Shown: positions 52,394 to 62,067, counted from the stretch's first letter. The stretch is DNA of 64,000 nt from Melastoma dodecandrum (GCA_029817715.1 JARUPY010000292.1:2076001-2140000); one strand, 5' to 3'. Notes: a model not told the origin generated them from the sequence alone. A program made the numbers and translations.

Positions 52394-53524
52394 ATGACAT
52401 CGCCGAATACCGCTCGCCTGTTCGAACCGCTGACGCTCGATGCGCTCACCCTCGAGAACCGCATCCTGATCGCGCCGATGTGCCAGTATTCGGCCCGGGA
52501 CGGCGAGGCCACCGACTGGCACATGATGCATCTGGGGCAGCTCGCGATGTCCGGGGCCGGCCTGCTGACCCTGGAGGCCACCGCGGTCTCGCCGGAGGCG
52601 CGGATCACCGCCTGGGACCTCGGCCTCTACAACGACGGCTGCGAGCGGGCGCTGGCCCGCGTGCTCGACGCCGTGCGCGAATACGCGCCGATCCCGGTCT
52701 GCATCCAGATCGCCCATGCCGGCCGCAAGGCGTCGAGCGCGGCGCCCTGGGACGGCGGCCAGCAGATCCCGCCGGAGCACCCCTACGGCTGGCGCACCGA
52801 GGCCCCCTCGGCCCTGGCGCACGGGGAGGGCGAGGTGCCGCCCCACGCGCTGGACGCCGCCGACCTGAAGCGCGTCCGCGACCAGTTCGTGGCCACCGCC
52901 AAGCGCGCGGTGCGCCTCGGCATCGAGGCCGTGGAGCTGCACGGCGCCCACGGCTACCTGCTGCACCAGTTCCTGTCGCCGATCGCCAACAAGCGCACCG
53001 ATGAGTACGGCGGCAGCCTGGAAAACCGGATGCGCTTCCCGCTGGAGGTCTACGACGCGGTGCGCGACGTCGTCCCGGCGGGCAGCCCCGTCTGGCTGCG
53101 GGTGTCGGCGACCGACTGGGTCGAGGACGGCTGGGACATCGACGAGACCGTGGAACTCGCCAAGGCCCTGATGCGGGCGGGCTCGCCGGCGCTTCACGTC
53201 TCCACGGGGGGCGTCTCGCCCAAGCAGGCGATCAAGCTCGGGCCGGGCTATCAGGTGCCCTACGCCGAGCGGATCAAGGCCGAGACCGGGCTGACCACCA
53301 TCGCGGTCGGGCTGATCACCGAAGCCCAGCAGGCCGAAGCGATCCTGCAGGAGGGGCGGGCGGACGCGATCTCGCTGGCCCGGGCGATGCTTTACGACCC
53401 GCGCTGGCCCTGGCACGCGGCGGCAGAACTCGGCGCCCGGGTTCGGGCCCCCAAGCAGTACTGGCGCTCGCAGCCGCGGGAGTACAAGGACCTGTTCAAG
53501 GATACGGCGTTCGGGCAGCGGTGA
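52394..53524 (+). CDS. Old yellow enzyme family NADH:flavin oxidoreductase (YqjM class)
   Basis: 376 aa from ATG 52394. FMN TIM-barrel ene-reductase: LENRILIAPMCQYSARDGEA with the redox-tuning Cys, QIAHAGRKASSAAPW (catalytic-site His), HGAHGYLLHQFLSPIANKRT, and GLITEAQQAE near the FMN phosphate. The Cys and missing Thr mark the thermophilic-like/YqjM class. Reduces activated C=C bonds, often in stress detoxification. Divergent from the PLA2-like gene; a long upstream extension of the frame is non-coding. Confidence 0.9.
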   Translation: MTSPNTARLFEPLTLDALTLENRILIAPMCQYSARDGEATDWHMMHLGQLAMSGAGLLTLEATAVSPEARITAWDLGLYNDGCERALARVLDAVREYAPIPVCIQIAHAGRKASSAAPWDGGQQIPPEHPYGWRTEAPSALAHGEGEVPPHALDAADLKRVRDQFVATAKRAVRLGIEAVELHGAHGYLLHQFLSPIANKRTDEYGGSLENRMRFPLEVYDAVRDVVPAGSPVWLRVSATDWVEDGWDIDETVELAKALMRAGSPALHVSTGGVSPKQAIKLGPGYQVPYAERIKAETGLTTIAVGLITEAQQAEAILQEGRADAISLARAMLYDPRWPWHAAAELGARVRAPKQYWRSQPREYKDLFKDTAFGQR

Positions 53525-53531
53525 GGGCGCC

Positions 53532-54287
53532 TCACCGCGCCATCGCCCCGATCATCGGTCCGAGCGGCCGGCTGATGTCGGTCCGGCCGAGATTGGGCGC
53601 GTGGAGGCTCGACACCGTGCCATCGAGGAACAGAGCGTTGCGGCAGCCGAGGTCGTCCTTGAACAGCCGCGCGAAGGCCCCGAAGGTCACCGGCCGCTCG
53701 GAGATGGCGAAGACCGCCACGTGCCCGTCCTCGACCACGCCGACGCCGTTGCGGATCTTCTGGCTCGGCCCGTCGGCGGAGATCTTGGGGTGGATCTGGC
53801 CGTCGATCACCAGCATCGGCCCGGACTGGGTCGCGTAGTCCGGGCGGATCTTGGCGCGAAGGTAATGGGGGGTGTCGAGCACCCCCGCGCGCTCGCCCTT
53901 CACCCAGAACACGCCGTTCGGCTTCAAGTGGAAGTTGCCCGGCCCGTCCGTGGTGGAGACGGGCTTCATCTCGCGCCCGCCCTCGACATAGAGGCCGACC
54001 GGCATCTGGTCCTTGTCGTACATGCCGGCATTCATCGCGAAGCTGAGATGCCCCCCCTGCGCCTCGGCAAGCGTGCCGAGGGATCCGTAGGGCCGCCCGT
54101 CCGGCTGCAGCCAGAAGAGCTTCAGCCGCTGCCGCCGCAGGTCGATCGTACAGACCGTGAAGGTCTCGCCCTGCGCCGAGACGGGCCGGCAGGTCTCGGG
54201 CGCGGCCGGCGCGGCGACCGCTCTTGCCGGGCAGGCCAGCGCGAGAAGCGCGATCACAAGGGCGTGGGCCGGACGCATCGTCATCAC
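53532..54287 (-). CDS. Phosphodiester glycosidase family (NAGPA/DUF2233) protein
   Basis: 251 aa with signal peptide (ALVIALLALACPARAVA). Mature part matches the NAGPA domain: FAMNAGMYDKDQMPVGLYVE, NGVFWVKGERAGVLDTP, TQSGPMLVIDGQIHP, RNGVGVVEDGHVAVFAISE and CRNALFLDGTVSSLHAPN. Bacterial members are extracytoplasmic proteins of unknown substrate; the human relative removes GlcNAc from a phosphodiester. Convergent with the old yellow enzyme gene, 7 bp apart. Confidence 0.85.
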   Translation of the reverse strand: MMTMRPAHALVIALLALACPARAVAAPAAPETCRPVSAQGETFTVCTIDLRRQRLKLFWLQPDGRPYGSLGTLAEAQGGHLSFAMNAGMYDKDQMPVGLYVEGGREMKPVSTTDGPGNFHLKPNGVFWVKGERAGVLDTPHYLRAKIRPDYATQSGPMLVIDGQIHPKISADGPSQKIRNGVGVVEDGHVAVFAISERPVTFGAFARLFKDDLGCRNALFLDGTVSSLHAPNLGRTDISRPLGPMIGAMAR

Positions 54288-54483
54288 TCGTACCGTGGCT
54301 GCGGGGAGGCTCCGAAAAGCGGTCGCGGCGCCTGTCGCTCCCGAAAGCGGCGATTTTCGAGTCCGAAGCCGTGCCGAAGCTTGCCGGTGCGCCAGCGGCG
54401 GCGCGCCGCGGCGGCGGACTGGACCGTTTTGCCCGCTCGAACGTTTCTTCCACGAGAGGGCGATATTCGACGGAGATGGTGTG

Positions 54484-54999
54484 ATGAAGGGTGCAGTGCT
54501 CTGCTCGACCCTGCTGGCGGCAGGCGCTCTGGCGTTTGCACCGGCCAGCGCGGATGCGCGCGGCTTCGGCGGCGGCGGTTTCCATGGCGGCGGCTTCGGC
54601 GGCGGGTTCCACGGCGGCGGCTTCGGCGGCTTCCGTGGCGGTGGTTTCGGCGGCGGCTTCCGGGGCGCCGGCTTCCGCGGCGGCGGGTTCGGCTATCGCG
54701 GCGGCTACGGCGGCTATGGCCGCGGCTTCTACGGCCGTGGGTATGGCTATCGCGGCGGCTACGGCTACGGCCTCGGCGGCCTGGGTCTCGGCGTCGGTCT
54801 GGGTCTCGCGGCCGGCAGCCTCTACGGCGCCTATGGTGGGTACGGCTACCCGGGTTACGGCTACGGCTACGGCGGCGGTTACGCCCCGGTCGGCTACGGC
54901 TACGGCGATTACGGCTACGGCGGCGGCTGCTACACGGTCCCGCGGGTCCGCTGGACGCCCTACGGCTACCGCCGGGTGCTGGTCGAGCGCTGCTCCTGA
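54484..54999 (+). CDS. Glycine/tyrosine-rich secreted protein
   Basis: 171 aa. GGAG lies 7 bases upstream of ATG 54484 (a GTG at 54481 is directly before it). Signal peptide ending APASADA at about 25. The mature part is 60-70% Gly, Tyr, Phe and Arg in imperfect GGGFHGGG / GGFRGGG and GYGYGG repeats, closing with a short Cys-containing tail CYTVPRVRWTPYGYRRV. Likely a surface or matrix-associated protein. The repeat DNA invites length variation. Followed by a terminator. Confidence 0.78.
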   Translation: MKGAVLCSTLLAAGALAFAPASADARGFGGGGFHGGGFGGGFHGGGFGGFRGGGFGGGFRGAGFRGGGFGYRGGYGGYGRGFYGRGYGYRGGYGYGLGGLGLGVGLGLAAGSLYGAYGGYGYPGYGYGYGGGYAPVGYGYGDYGYGGGCYTVPRVRWTPYGYRRVLVERCS

Positions 55000-55030
55000 G
55001 CCGCATCCCGACCGCGCGAAACACCGGGAG

Positions 55031-55053
55031 AGGCCGCCTGCGGGCGGCCTTTT
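55031..55053 (+). terminator. Rho-independent terminator of the glycine-rich protein gene
   Basis: Hairpin AGGCCGCC-TGCG-GGCGGCCT followed by TTTT at 55050-55053, 31 bases after the stop. Confidence 0.85.
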
Positions 55054-55131
55054 CCTTGCCTGCCATCCCCGCGGCGTTGGACAGCTCCGTCTGGGACGCC
55101 GATACTGGTACCGGGCGGCGGGAGAGGGCGG

Positions 55132-56451
55132 ATGAGCACGGCAACCGGGCAGGGCACTTCCGGGCAGGGCAGCTCGAGCGTGGACGCGGTCGAGATCCGC
55201 GACGCCAGCCTCACGGCCTTCTACCGCTCGATGACGCCGCCGGAGCGGCACACCTTCTGGGCGTGCGCCGCCGGCTGGTGCCTCGACGGCATGGACTTCA
55301 TGATCTACCCGCTGGTGATCGGGACGATCATGAGCCTGTGGCACGTGGATTCCGGCACGGCCGGGCTCGCCGCCACGGTGACGCTGCTGGCCTCGGCGCT
55401 GGGCGACTGGCTCGCGGGCTTCGTCGCCGACCGGATCGGCCGGGTGCTGACCCTGCAGATCACGATCCTGTGGTTCTCGATCTTCTCGCTGCTCTGCGCT
55501 TTCGTGCAAAGTTTCGATCAGTTGCTGATCGCCCGGGCGATCCTCGGCCTCGGTTTCGGCGGCGAATGGGCGGCGGGCGCCGTCCTGATCGGCGAGACGA
55601 TCCGGGCCGAGTATCGCGGCCGGGCGGTCGGCTCGGTGCAGTCGGGCTGGGCGATCGGCTGGGGGCTCGCGGTACTGTCGCAGGCGGTGCTGTTCTCGCT
55701 CCTGCCGCCCGAGACCGCGTGGCGCTGGATGTTCGCCGTGGGCGCCCTGCCGGCCCTGCTGATCTTCTATCTGCGCCGCTACGTCGAGGAGCCGCAGGTC
55801 GCCGCCGAGACCCGCGCCCGGGCCATCGCGACCGGCGACCGGCCGAAGATCTGGGAGATCTTTTCGGGGCCGATCCTGAAGACGACGCTCCTTGCCTCCC
55901 TGGCAGCTGCGGGCTGCCAGGGAGGCTACTACGCGATCACCACCTGGGTGCCGCGTTTCCTCACCACCGAGCGCCACCTGTCGATCGTCTCCTCCACGGG
56001 CTACCTCTCGGCACTGATCGTCGGCTCGTTCACCGGCTACCTCGTCGGCGCGTGGCTCGCCGACCGGCTCGGCCGCCGGCCGCTATTCCTGATCTTCTCG
56101 CTGGGCGCGATCGCGGTGATCATCGCCTACACGCAGATCCCGCTCTCGAACGGGATGCTCTGGGTTCTGGGCTTCCCGCTCGGCTTCTTCGCCTCTGGCT
56201 ATTTTTCCGGGATGGGCGCGTTCCTAACCGAACTCTACCCGACGCGGCTGCGCGGCTCGGGGCAGGGGTTCTGCTACAATTTCGGCCGGGGCATCGGGGC
56301 GCTGTTCCCAGCCCTCGTCGGCTACCTGTCGGAGCGCGTCGGGCTCGCCTCGGCGATCGCGATCTTCGCGGCCGCCGCCTACGGGGTGTTCTTCCTCGCC
56401 GCCTACGCGCTGCCCGAGACGCGCGGCAAGGTCCTGCACGCGGATCGCTGA
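55132..56451 (+). CDS. MFS transporter, aromatic acid/lactate symporter type
   Basis: 439 aa, twelve membrane segments. Motif A copies: GDWLAGFVADRIGRV between TM2 and TM3 and GAWLADRLGRRPLF between TM8 and TM9. CLDGMDFMIYPLVI in TM1 (the Asp-containing D-x-x-D-type motif of AAHS/SHS proton symporters) and LGFGGEWAAGAVLIGE in TM4. These families import benzoate, protocatechuate, lactate or similar acids. The next gene, 2 bp away, is an amidohydrolase, so the pair likely imports and opens a lactone or ring product. Confidence 0.85.
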   Translation: MSTATGQGTSGQGSSSVDAVEIRDASLTAFYRSMTPPERHTFWACAAGWCLDGMDFMIYPLVIGTIMSLWHVDSGTAGLAATVTLLASALGDWLAGFVADRIGRVLTLQITILWFSIFSLLCAFVQSFDQLLIARAILGLGFGGEWAAGAVLIGETIRAEYRGRAVGSVQSGWAIGWGLAVLSQAVLFSLLPPETAWRWMFAVGALPALLIFYLRRYVEEPQVAAETRARAIATGDRPKIWEIFSGPILKTTLLASLAAAGCQGGYYAITTWVPRFLTTERHLSIVSSTGYLSALIVGSFTGYLVGAWLADRLGRRPLFLIFSLGAIAVIIAYTQIPLSNGMLWVLGFPLGFFASGYFSGMGAFLTELYPTRLRGSGQGFCYNFGRGIGALFPALVGYLSERVGLASAIAIFAAAAYGVFFLAAYALPETRGKVLHADR

Positions 56452-56453
56452 GC

Positions 56454-57332
56454 ATGCCCGAGATCCGAGACTGCCCCGCCCCGGACCCGCATCCGGGCGG
56501 CCCGACCCGCTACGCCGTGCCGGACGGAGCGGTCGACACGCACGCCCACGTGATCGGCCTGCCGCCGGACTATCCGCTGGTGCCGGACCGCAGCTACACG
56601 CCCCCGGCGGCCCCGGCGGAGGCGTATCTTGCGATGCTCGACGGGACCGGCATGGCCAACGGCGTGCTGGTCCAGGTCAGCGTCCACGGCACCGACAACC
56701 GGCTGATGGTCGAGACCCTGCGCGCCAACCGGCAGCGCCTGCGCGGCATCGCGGTGATTCCCCTCGGCCTGCCCGACGCGGAGCTCGCCGCCCTGAAGGA
56801 ATCCGGAGTAGTCGGCCTGCGCCTCAACGTGCTGTTCGGCGGCGGGGTCGGGCTTGAACGGATCGAGTCCTACGGGGCGCTCGCCCGGGAGATGGGCTGG
56901 CACCTCCAGTTCCTGCTCGACGCCCGGGACCTGCCGCCGATCGCCGGCCGTCTGGCGCGGCTGCCGGTGCCGCTGGTCTTCGACCATATGGGCCACATGC
57001 CGACCTCGGCCGGCGTGGACCATCCGGGCTTCCAGGCGCTGCTCGGCCTCGTCGCCGACGGGAACTGGGTCAAGCTCTCGGGCGCCTTCCGGGACTCGGT
57101 GACCGGGCCGCCCTACGCCGACACGATCCCGTTCGCCCGCGCCCTCAACGACGCCGCCCCCGAGCGCTGCCTCTGGGGCTCGGACTGGCCCCACGTCGCC
57201 GCCTGGGACGGGCCGCCGCGGACCACGACGCTCCTCGACCTGATGGCCGACTGGGTGCCGGACGAGGCGCGGCGCCGGCTGGTCTTCGTCGACAACCCGC
57301 GCCGGCTCTACGGTTTTGGGGATGGTGCGTGA
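56454..57332 (+). CDS. Amidohydrolase family protein (2-pyrone-4,6-dicarboxylate hydrolase-like)
   Basis: 292 aa. TIM-barrel amidohydrolase_2: VDTHAHVIG (metal His pair) after residue 27, FDHMGHMPT, and LWGSDWPHVA with the catalytic Asp near the C-terminus. This subgroup includes LigI (2-pyrone-4,6-dicarboxylate lactonase) and sugar lactonases. ATG is 2 bp after the MFS transporter stop. It probably hydrolyses a lactone that the transporter brings in or that arises from it. Confidence 0.85.
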   Translation: MPEIRDCPAPDPHPGGPTRYAVPDGAVDTHAHVIGLPPDYPLVPDRSYTPPAAPAEAYLAMLDGTGMANGVLVQVSVHGTDNRLMVETLRANRQRLRGIAVIPLGLPDAELAALKESGVVGLRLNVLFGGGVGLERIESYGALAREMGWHLQFLLDARDLPPIAGRLARLPVPLVFDHMGHMPTSAGVDHPGFQALLGLVADGNWVKLSGAFRDSVTGPPYADTIPFARALNDAAPERCLWGSDWPHVAAWDGPPRTTTLLDLMADWVPDEARRRLVFVDNPRRLYGFGDGA

Positions 57333-57702
57333 GCGATCGCCCCGTTCGGGACTGACGACCTCGGCGTCGCGCCCTCACCGGTTGCCCATACCCTTTTCGC
57401 AGCCCTTTCAGGGCCTTGGGCAGGGTTCCGAAGGCAGCGCGTTGAATCGGTTCTGCACCGTCCCTGTCCCGGGCGCATGCAGCGTCAGCGGAATGCGACC
57501 CGGGATCCAGCATGAGACGTCGCGAAGCGTCGATCTCGGTCAACCTGTGCCGCTTGCGCGGCGTGTCCTGTGCTGGGTCCCGGATCAGGTTCCGCTATCG
57601 CTCCACCTGTCCGGGAAAGGGCTGCGCGCGTCATAAACCCAGGACGGCAGATCCCGCGCCGCGCGATCGGCCCGATACCCGACAGGGGGCCGTCCCCGGA
57701 CC
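57333..57702. repeat. Intergenic region with palindromic repeat, family D (370 bp)
   Basis: Contains an inverted pair GACCCGGGATCCAGCA (57488-57503) and TGCTGGGTCCCGGATC (57570-57585) around a GC-rich interior, similar in style to the segment at 14118-14157. TTCTGCACCGTC at 57451-57462 is the reverse complement of a motif inside family B repeats. No gene recognised; convergent 3' ends of the amidohydrolase and cysA genes flank it. Confidence 0.5.
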
Positions 57703-58740
57703 TCACCCGAACACATGCCCCCCGTTGATGCGCAGCCCCACCGGGTGCCCGGCGGCGTAGCGCACGCCGTCGAAATCCTCCACGGCGAGCACGCGGCCCT
57801 CGGTGTCGACCACCTCGATCCGCTGGCGGCCCTGCGTCCGGTACGAGCTGCGCACGGTGCCGGACAGGTGCGCGGCCTCGGGCTCGGCGAGCTGGAGCTG
57901 CCAGGGGCGCACGTAGAGCTTGACCGGGCCGATCACCCCGGCGGGCGCGGCAACTGGCGTCTCCTGGCCCCGCACCAGCACACGGCCGCCCTCGGCGATC
58001 GCCTCGACCTCCACGGAATCGCCCAGGAACTTCATCACCGTGGCGGAGGCCGGATGCTCCTGCACCTCGTCCGGCGTGCCGACCTGCTCCAGGCGGCCGC
58101 GGTCGAGCACCGCCACGCGGTCGGACAGTTCCAGGGCCTCGTCCTGGTCGTGGGTCACGAAGATCGTGGTCTGGCCGGTGCGGTCGTGGATCTCGCGCAG
58201 CCAGCGGCGCAGGTCCTTACGGACCTGGGCGTCGAGGGCGCCGAAGGGCTCGTCAAGCAGAAGCACCCGCGGCTCCACCGCGAGCGCCCGGGCGAGGGCG
58301 ACGCGCTGGCGCTGGCCGCCGGAGAGCTGCGACGGGTAGCGGTCGCCGAAGCCCGAGAGCCGGATCAGGTCGAGCAGGTCACCGACCCGGCGCTTGATCT
58401 CCGCCCTGGCCGGCCGGTCGGCGCGGCGGCGCGCGTTCAGCCCGTAGGCGATGTTGTCGGCGACGGTCATGTGCTTGAACAGGGCGTAGTGCTGGAACAC
58501 GAAGCCCACCGCCCGCTCCTGCACGGCGAGCCCTGTGGCGTCGTCGTCCCCGAACAGGATCCGTCCCCGATCCGGCGCGTCGAGCCCGGCGATGATCCGC
58601 AGCAGCGTCGTCTTGCCCGAGCCCGAGGGGCCGAGCAGCCCGATCAGCTCGCCCGCCCGCACGTCGAGCGACAGGTCGTGCAGCACCGCCGCCGTGTCGA
58701 AGGTCTTCGAGACGCCTTCGACTCGGATTGCCGTCGACAG
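57703..58740 (-). CDS. cysA: Sulfate/thiosulfate ABC transporter ATP-binding protein
   Basis: 345 aa if read from the CTG at 58740, just after the cysW stop. Walker [11 protein letters not shown]-loop [16 protein letters not shown], signature [15 protein letters not shown], Walker [14 protein letters not shown]-loop VTHDQ, then the CysA C-terminal TOBE-like domain with [11 protein letters not shown]. Start is uncertain: no ATG, GTG or TTG lies between the cysW stop and Walker A; a TTG at 58821 and an ATG at 58875 lie inside cysW and would add a Ser/Pro-rich leader. Last gene of the sulfate operon. Confidence 0.9.
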   Translation of the reverse strand: MSTAIRVEGVSKTFDTAAVLHDLSLDVRAGELIGLLGPSGSGKTTLLRIIAGLDAPDRGRILFGDDDATGLAVQERAVGFVFQHYALFKHMTVADNIAYGLNARRRADRPARAEIKRRVGDLLDLIRLSGFGDRYPSQLSGGQRQRVALARALAVEPRVLLLDEPFGALDAQVRKDLRRWLREIHDRTGQTTIFVTHDQDEALELSDRVAVLDRGRLEQVGTPDEVQEHPASATVMKFLGDSVEVEAIAEGGRVLVRGQETPVAAPAGVIGPVKLYVRPWQLQLAEPEAAHLSGTVRSSYRTQGRQRIEVVDTEGRVLAVEDFDGVRYAAGHPVGLRINGGHVFG

Positions 58741-58744
58741 ACGA

Positions 58745-59626
58745 TCAGTGTGCCCGGCCGTGCGCGAGTTCGCCGGCGAAGCGCCATTCGAGGACGGACT
58801 TGAGGACGAGGGTGATGAGGGCAAGGGTGGCGAGGAGCGAAGCGACCGCGAAGGCGGCGACGAAGTTGTACTCATTGTAGAGGATCTCCACGTGGAGTGG
58901 GATGGTGTTGGTCAGGCCGCGGATGTGGCCCGACACCACCGAGACCGCCCCGAACTCGCCCATCGCCCGGGCATTGCAGAGGAGCACGCTGTAGAGCAGG
59001 CCCCAGCGGATATTGGGCAGCGTCACCGTGCGGAACGCGTGCAGGCCCGAGGCGCCGAGCGTCAGCGCCGCCTCCTCCTCGGCGGTGCCCTGCTCCTGCA
59101 TCAGCGGGATCAGCTCCCGGGCGACGAACGGGAAGGTCACGAACACCGTGGCCAGCACGATGCCGGGTAGCGCGAACAGGATCTGGATGCCGTGATCGAT
59201 GAGCCAGGAGCCGAACAGGCCCTGCGAGCCGAACAGCAGCACGTAGATCAGGCCCGAGACCACCGGAGAGACCGAGAACGGCAGGTCGATCAGGGTGATC
59301 AGCAGGGACTTGCCGGGGAACTCGAACTTGGCGATCGCCCAGGAGGCCGCGAGCCCGAACACCACGTTGAACGGTACCGCGATCGCCGCGACCGTCAGCG
59401 TCAGGCGGATCGCGCTCCAGGCGTCCGGCTCCCGGAACGCGTCCAGGAAGGCGCCGATCCCGTGCGAGAAGGCCTGGGTGAACACCGCGAAGAGCGGCAG
59501 CACCAGGAACAGGGCCAGGAACAGGACGGCGATCCCGATCAGGATTGCGCGGGTGGCCGCGCCCTCGGACGCGACCGGTCCCGGCTTGGCGGTCGGCACG
59601 AAGGCGGGGGAGAAGATCTCAGACAT
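58745..59626 (-). CDS. cysW: Sulfate ABC transporter permease
   Basis: 293 aa, six membrane segments. The EAA-type coupling loop [29 protein letters not shown] is present (around 185-215), and [20 protein letters not shown] is typical of CysW. Start overlaps the cysT stop by 8 bp. Inner-membrane pore half with cysT. Confidence 0.93.
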   Translation of the reverse strand: MSEIFSPAFVPTAKPGPVASEGAATRAILIGIAVLFLALFLVLPLFAVFTQAFSHGIGAFLDAFREPDAWSAIRLTLTVAAIAVPFNVVFGLAASWAIAKFEFPGKSLLITLIDLPFSVSPVVSGLIYVLLFGSQGLFGSWLIDHGIQILFALPGIVLATVFVTFPFVARELIPLMQEQGTAEEEAALTLGASGLHAFRTVTLPNIRWGLLYSVLLCNARAMGEFGAVSVVSGHIRGLTNTIPLHVEILYNEYNFVAAFAVASLLATLALITLVLKSVLEWRFAGELAHGRAH

Positions 59627-60473
59627 AGCCGAACCGCCGCCGTGACCAGGCCTGGATGAGGTTGATGGCGAGCAGCGTCAGGAACGAGATCCCGAGCATG
59701 ATCGTGGCGATGGCCGCCGCGCCGCCGTAGTCGAACTCGGAGAGCTTGATGACGATCAGCAGCGGCGCGATCTCCGACACGTAGGGCAGGTTGCCGGCGA
59801 TGAAGATGATCGAGCCGTACTCGCCGACCCCCCGGGCGAAGGCCAGGGCGAAGCCGGTCAGCACCGCCGGGATCAGCGGCGGCAGCACCACCTTGGTGAG
59901 GGTGGCGAGCCGGGTGGCGCCCAGGGTCGCGGAGGCCTCCTCGATCTCCTTGTCGATCTCGGCGATCAGCGGCTGCACGGTCCGCACCGCGAAGGGCAGG
60001 CCGATGAACACCATCGCGATGAAGATGCCGACCGGTGTGTAGGCTGCCTGGATGCCGAGCTTGGCCAGCGGCGCCCCGACGAGCCCGTCCGGCGCGTAGA
60101 GCGAGGCCAGCGCGATGCCGGCCACCGCGGTCGGCAGCGCGAAGGGCAGGTCGACCGCCGCGTCGACGAGCTTGCGGCCCGGGAAGCGGTAGCGGGTCAG
60201 CACCCAGGCCACCAGGAAGCCGAAGGCCGAGGCCACCAGCGCGGCCAGCGCCGAGACGCCGAAGCTGATCCGCAGGGCGCTCGCCACCCGCGGATCGGTA
60301 GCGACCTCCCAGATCCCCGACAGGCCGAGCCCCGAGGCCTTCACCACCAGCCCGGCGAGCGGCAGTAGCACGATCACGCCGAGGCAGGTCAGCGTGTAGC
60401 CGAAGCTGATCCCGAAACCCGGGATCACGCTCGGCCGACGGAATGTCCATTTGGGACGGGGCGTCTCGACCAT
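59619..60473 (-). CDS. cysT: Sulfate ABC transporter permease
   Basis: 284 aa, six membrane segments. [30 protein letters not shown] coupling loop and [19 protein letters not shown] are diagnostic of CysT (CysU). Starts 10 bp after the binding-protein stop; ends 8 bp into cysW. Confidence 0.93.
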   Translation of the reverse strand: MVETPRPKWTFRRPSVIPGFGISFGYTLTCLGVIVLLPLAGLVVKASGLGLSGIWEVATDPRVASALRISFGVSALAALVASAFGFLVAWVLTRYRFPGRKLVDAAVDLPFALPTAVAGIALASLYAPDGLVGAPLAKLGIQAAYTPVGIFIAMVFIGLPFAVRTVQPLIAEIDKEIEEASATLGATRLATLTKVVLPPLIPAVLTGFALAFARGVGEYGSIIFIAGNLPYVSEIAPLLIVIKLSEFDYGGAAAIATIMLGISFLTLLAINLIQAWSRRRFGYV

Positions 60474-60483
60474 GGCGCGAGTC

Positions 60484-61515
60484 TCAGCGGCCAGCCCGGC
60501 TCAACCGGTCGAACAGGCCGCCGGCGTCGAAGTTCCGCTTCTGGATCTCGTCCCAGGAGCCCTGCAGGTCCTCGATCTTGAACAGCTTGATCTCGGGGAG
60601 CTGCGCGAGGTCGGCCGGGGCCGCCGCCGCCCGCTTGATCGGCCGGTAATGGTGCTTGGCGAAGATCGCCTGGGCGCGGTCGCTGTAGAGGAAGTCGAGA
60701 TAGGCCTGCGCGGCCTTCGTGGTCCCCTTGCGCTCGGCATTGGCGGCCACGAGGGCCACGGGCGGCTCGGCGTAGATCGAGCTCGGCGGCGAGACGATGT
60801 CGAATTTGTCCGCGCCGAATTCCCGGAGCACGAGATAGGCCTCGTTCTCCCAGGTCGGCAGGACGTCGCCGAGCCCGCGCTGGGCGAAGGTCACGGTCGA
60901 GCCGCGGGCGCCGGTGTCGAGCACCGGCACGTTCTTGTAGACCTGACCCACGAAGGCGTCGGCCTTGGCGGCGTCCTTGTCCTGATTGTAGGCGTAGCCC
61001 CAGGCAGCGAGGAAGTTCCAGCGCCCGCCCGCCGAGGTCTTCGGGTTCGGGGTGATCACCTTCACGTCGGGCTTCACGAGATCGGCCCAGTCCTTGACGC
61101 CCTTGGGGTTGCCCTTGCGGACGAGGAACACCACCGTCGAGGTGTAGGGCGTCGCGGCGTTCGGCAGCTTGCTGCGCCAATCCTCCGGGATCTTGCGGGT
61201 GAGCTTGGCGATGGCGTCGATGTCCGAGGGGATGCCGAGGGTCACCACGTCGGCATCGACCCCGTCGATCACCGTGCGCGCCTGCGCCCCCGAACCGCCG
61301 TGGGAGGCCCGCACGGTGATCGTCTCGCCGGTCTTGGCCTTCCAGTCGTCGGCGATGACCGCATTAATCTCGCGGTAGAGTTCCCGGGTCGGGTCATAGG
61401 AGACGTTCAGGAGGGCCGTCTCGGCCGCGGCCGGCACCGCGCAGGTCCACGCGCCGGCCAGAAGGGACAGGCCGATCGTCCGGGCCACCATGCCCCGACC
61501 CACAGCGTTCTTCAT
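60484..61515 (-). CDS. sbp: Sulfate-binding periplasmic protein
   Basis: 343 aa from ATG 61515; the longer upstream frame is not coding-like. Signal peptide ending AVPAAA/ET near residue 31. Sulfate-binding fold: LLNVSYDPTRELYREIN, ASHGGSGAQARTVIDGVDAD, VRKGNPKGVKDWADL, NPKTSAGGRWNFLAAWGYA and FAQRGLGDVLPTWENEAYL. First gene of an sbp-cysT-cysW-cysA operon. Upstream, TTGACT at 61600-61605 (minus strand) and an imperfect CGTTC...GAACG repeat around 61582-61599 could form the regulated promoter. Confidence 0.93.
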   Translation of the reverse strand: MKNAVGRGMVARTIGLSLLAGAWTCAVPAAAETALLNVSYDPTRELYREINAVIADDWKAKTGETITVRASHGGSGAQARTVIDGVDADVVTLGIPSDIDAIAKLTRKIPEDWRSKLPNAATPYTSTVVFLVRKGNPKGVKDWADLVKPDVKVITPNPKTSAGGRWNFLAAWGYAYNQDKDAAKADAFVGQVYKNVPVLDTGARGSTVTFAQRGLGDVLPTWENEAYLVLREFGADKFDIVSPPSSIYAEPPVALVAANAERKGTTKAAQAYLDFLYSDRAQAIFAKHHYRPIKRAAAAPADLAQLPEIKLFKIEDLQGSWDEIQKRNFDAGGLFDRLSRAGR

Positions 61516-61821
61516 CACGTCCGATACCCAGCCCACGGTGCCTGCGACGCGGGATCGACCGACCCCGAGATCCGGCAGATCGTTCTTTTTATCGAACGAA
61601 GTCAAGCCGCGAACGGGGATGCGGCAGAGTCCGCGCAGGCCACAAATCGGCTCAGCGGTATCAGAACGCCAGCAGCGCCAATATGGTCGCGCTGAAGAAG
61701 GCATGGATATTCTCCCCATTCCACCGGACAGGGAAGAAAATCGGCCGGCCAGTGAGTTTTTTAGAACGAACGATCTAACGTGCGTTGGCGCACATGGATT
61801 GGGCGCCGGGACGTCGGCCAG

Positions 61822-61881
61822 GATGCCTCGGGAGGAGATGCCTCGGGAGGAGATGCCTCGGGAGGAGATTGCCTCGAGAGG
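61822..61881. repeat. 15-bp tandem repeat, three perfect copies plus one degenerate
   Basis: Unit GATGCCTCGGGAGGA at 61822-61836, 61837-61851 and 61852-61866, then a diverged fourth unit. The unit contains a GGAGGA ribosome-binding-like core followed by ATG at the next unit, probably by chance. Confidence 0.9.
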
Positions 61882-61978
61882 ACTTGGGAGGCGCGCGCCG
61901 TCCGGTCTTCGCGCACCGGCTCCATTCCGAAGCGCCAGGGGCGGGAGGTCTCGTCGCCCGCGACGCGCCCCTCTGCGC

Positions 61979-62067
61979 CATCACGAGCGCAGCGCAATCA
62001 CCCAGGGCAGCGCGACCTTCCGGAGCGTCGCGCGACACTGGGTTGCTTCGCTCCGCTCGCCAAGACA
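61979..62067. repeat. Dispersed palindromic repeat, family A copy 9
   Basis: Left arm CATCACGAGCGCAGCGCAAT, right arm GGGTTGCTTCGCTCCGCTCG ending CAAGACAG. Confidence 0.72.

Noticed and set aside
53601..57332. Continuous plus-strand frame of 1243 codons
   Set aside because: Only its last 292 codons (the amidohydrolase from 56454) are real; the rest runs antisense or out of frame through four other well-supported genes.
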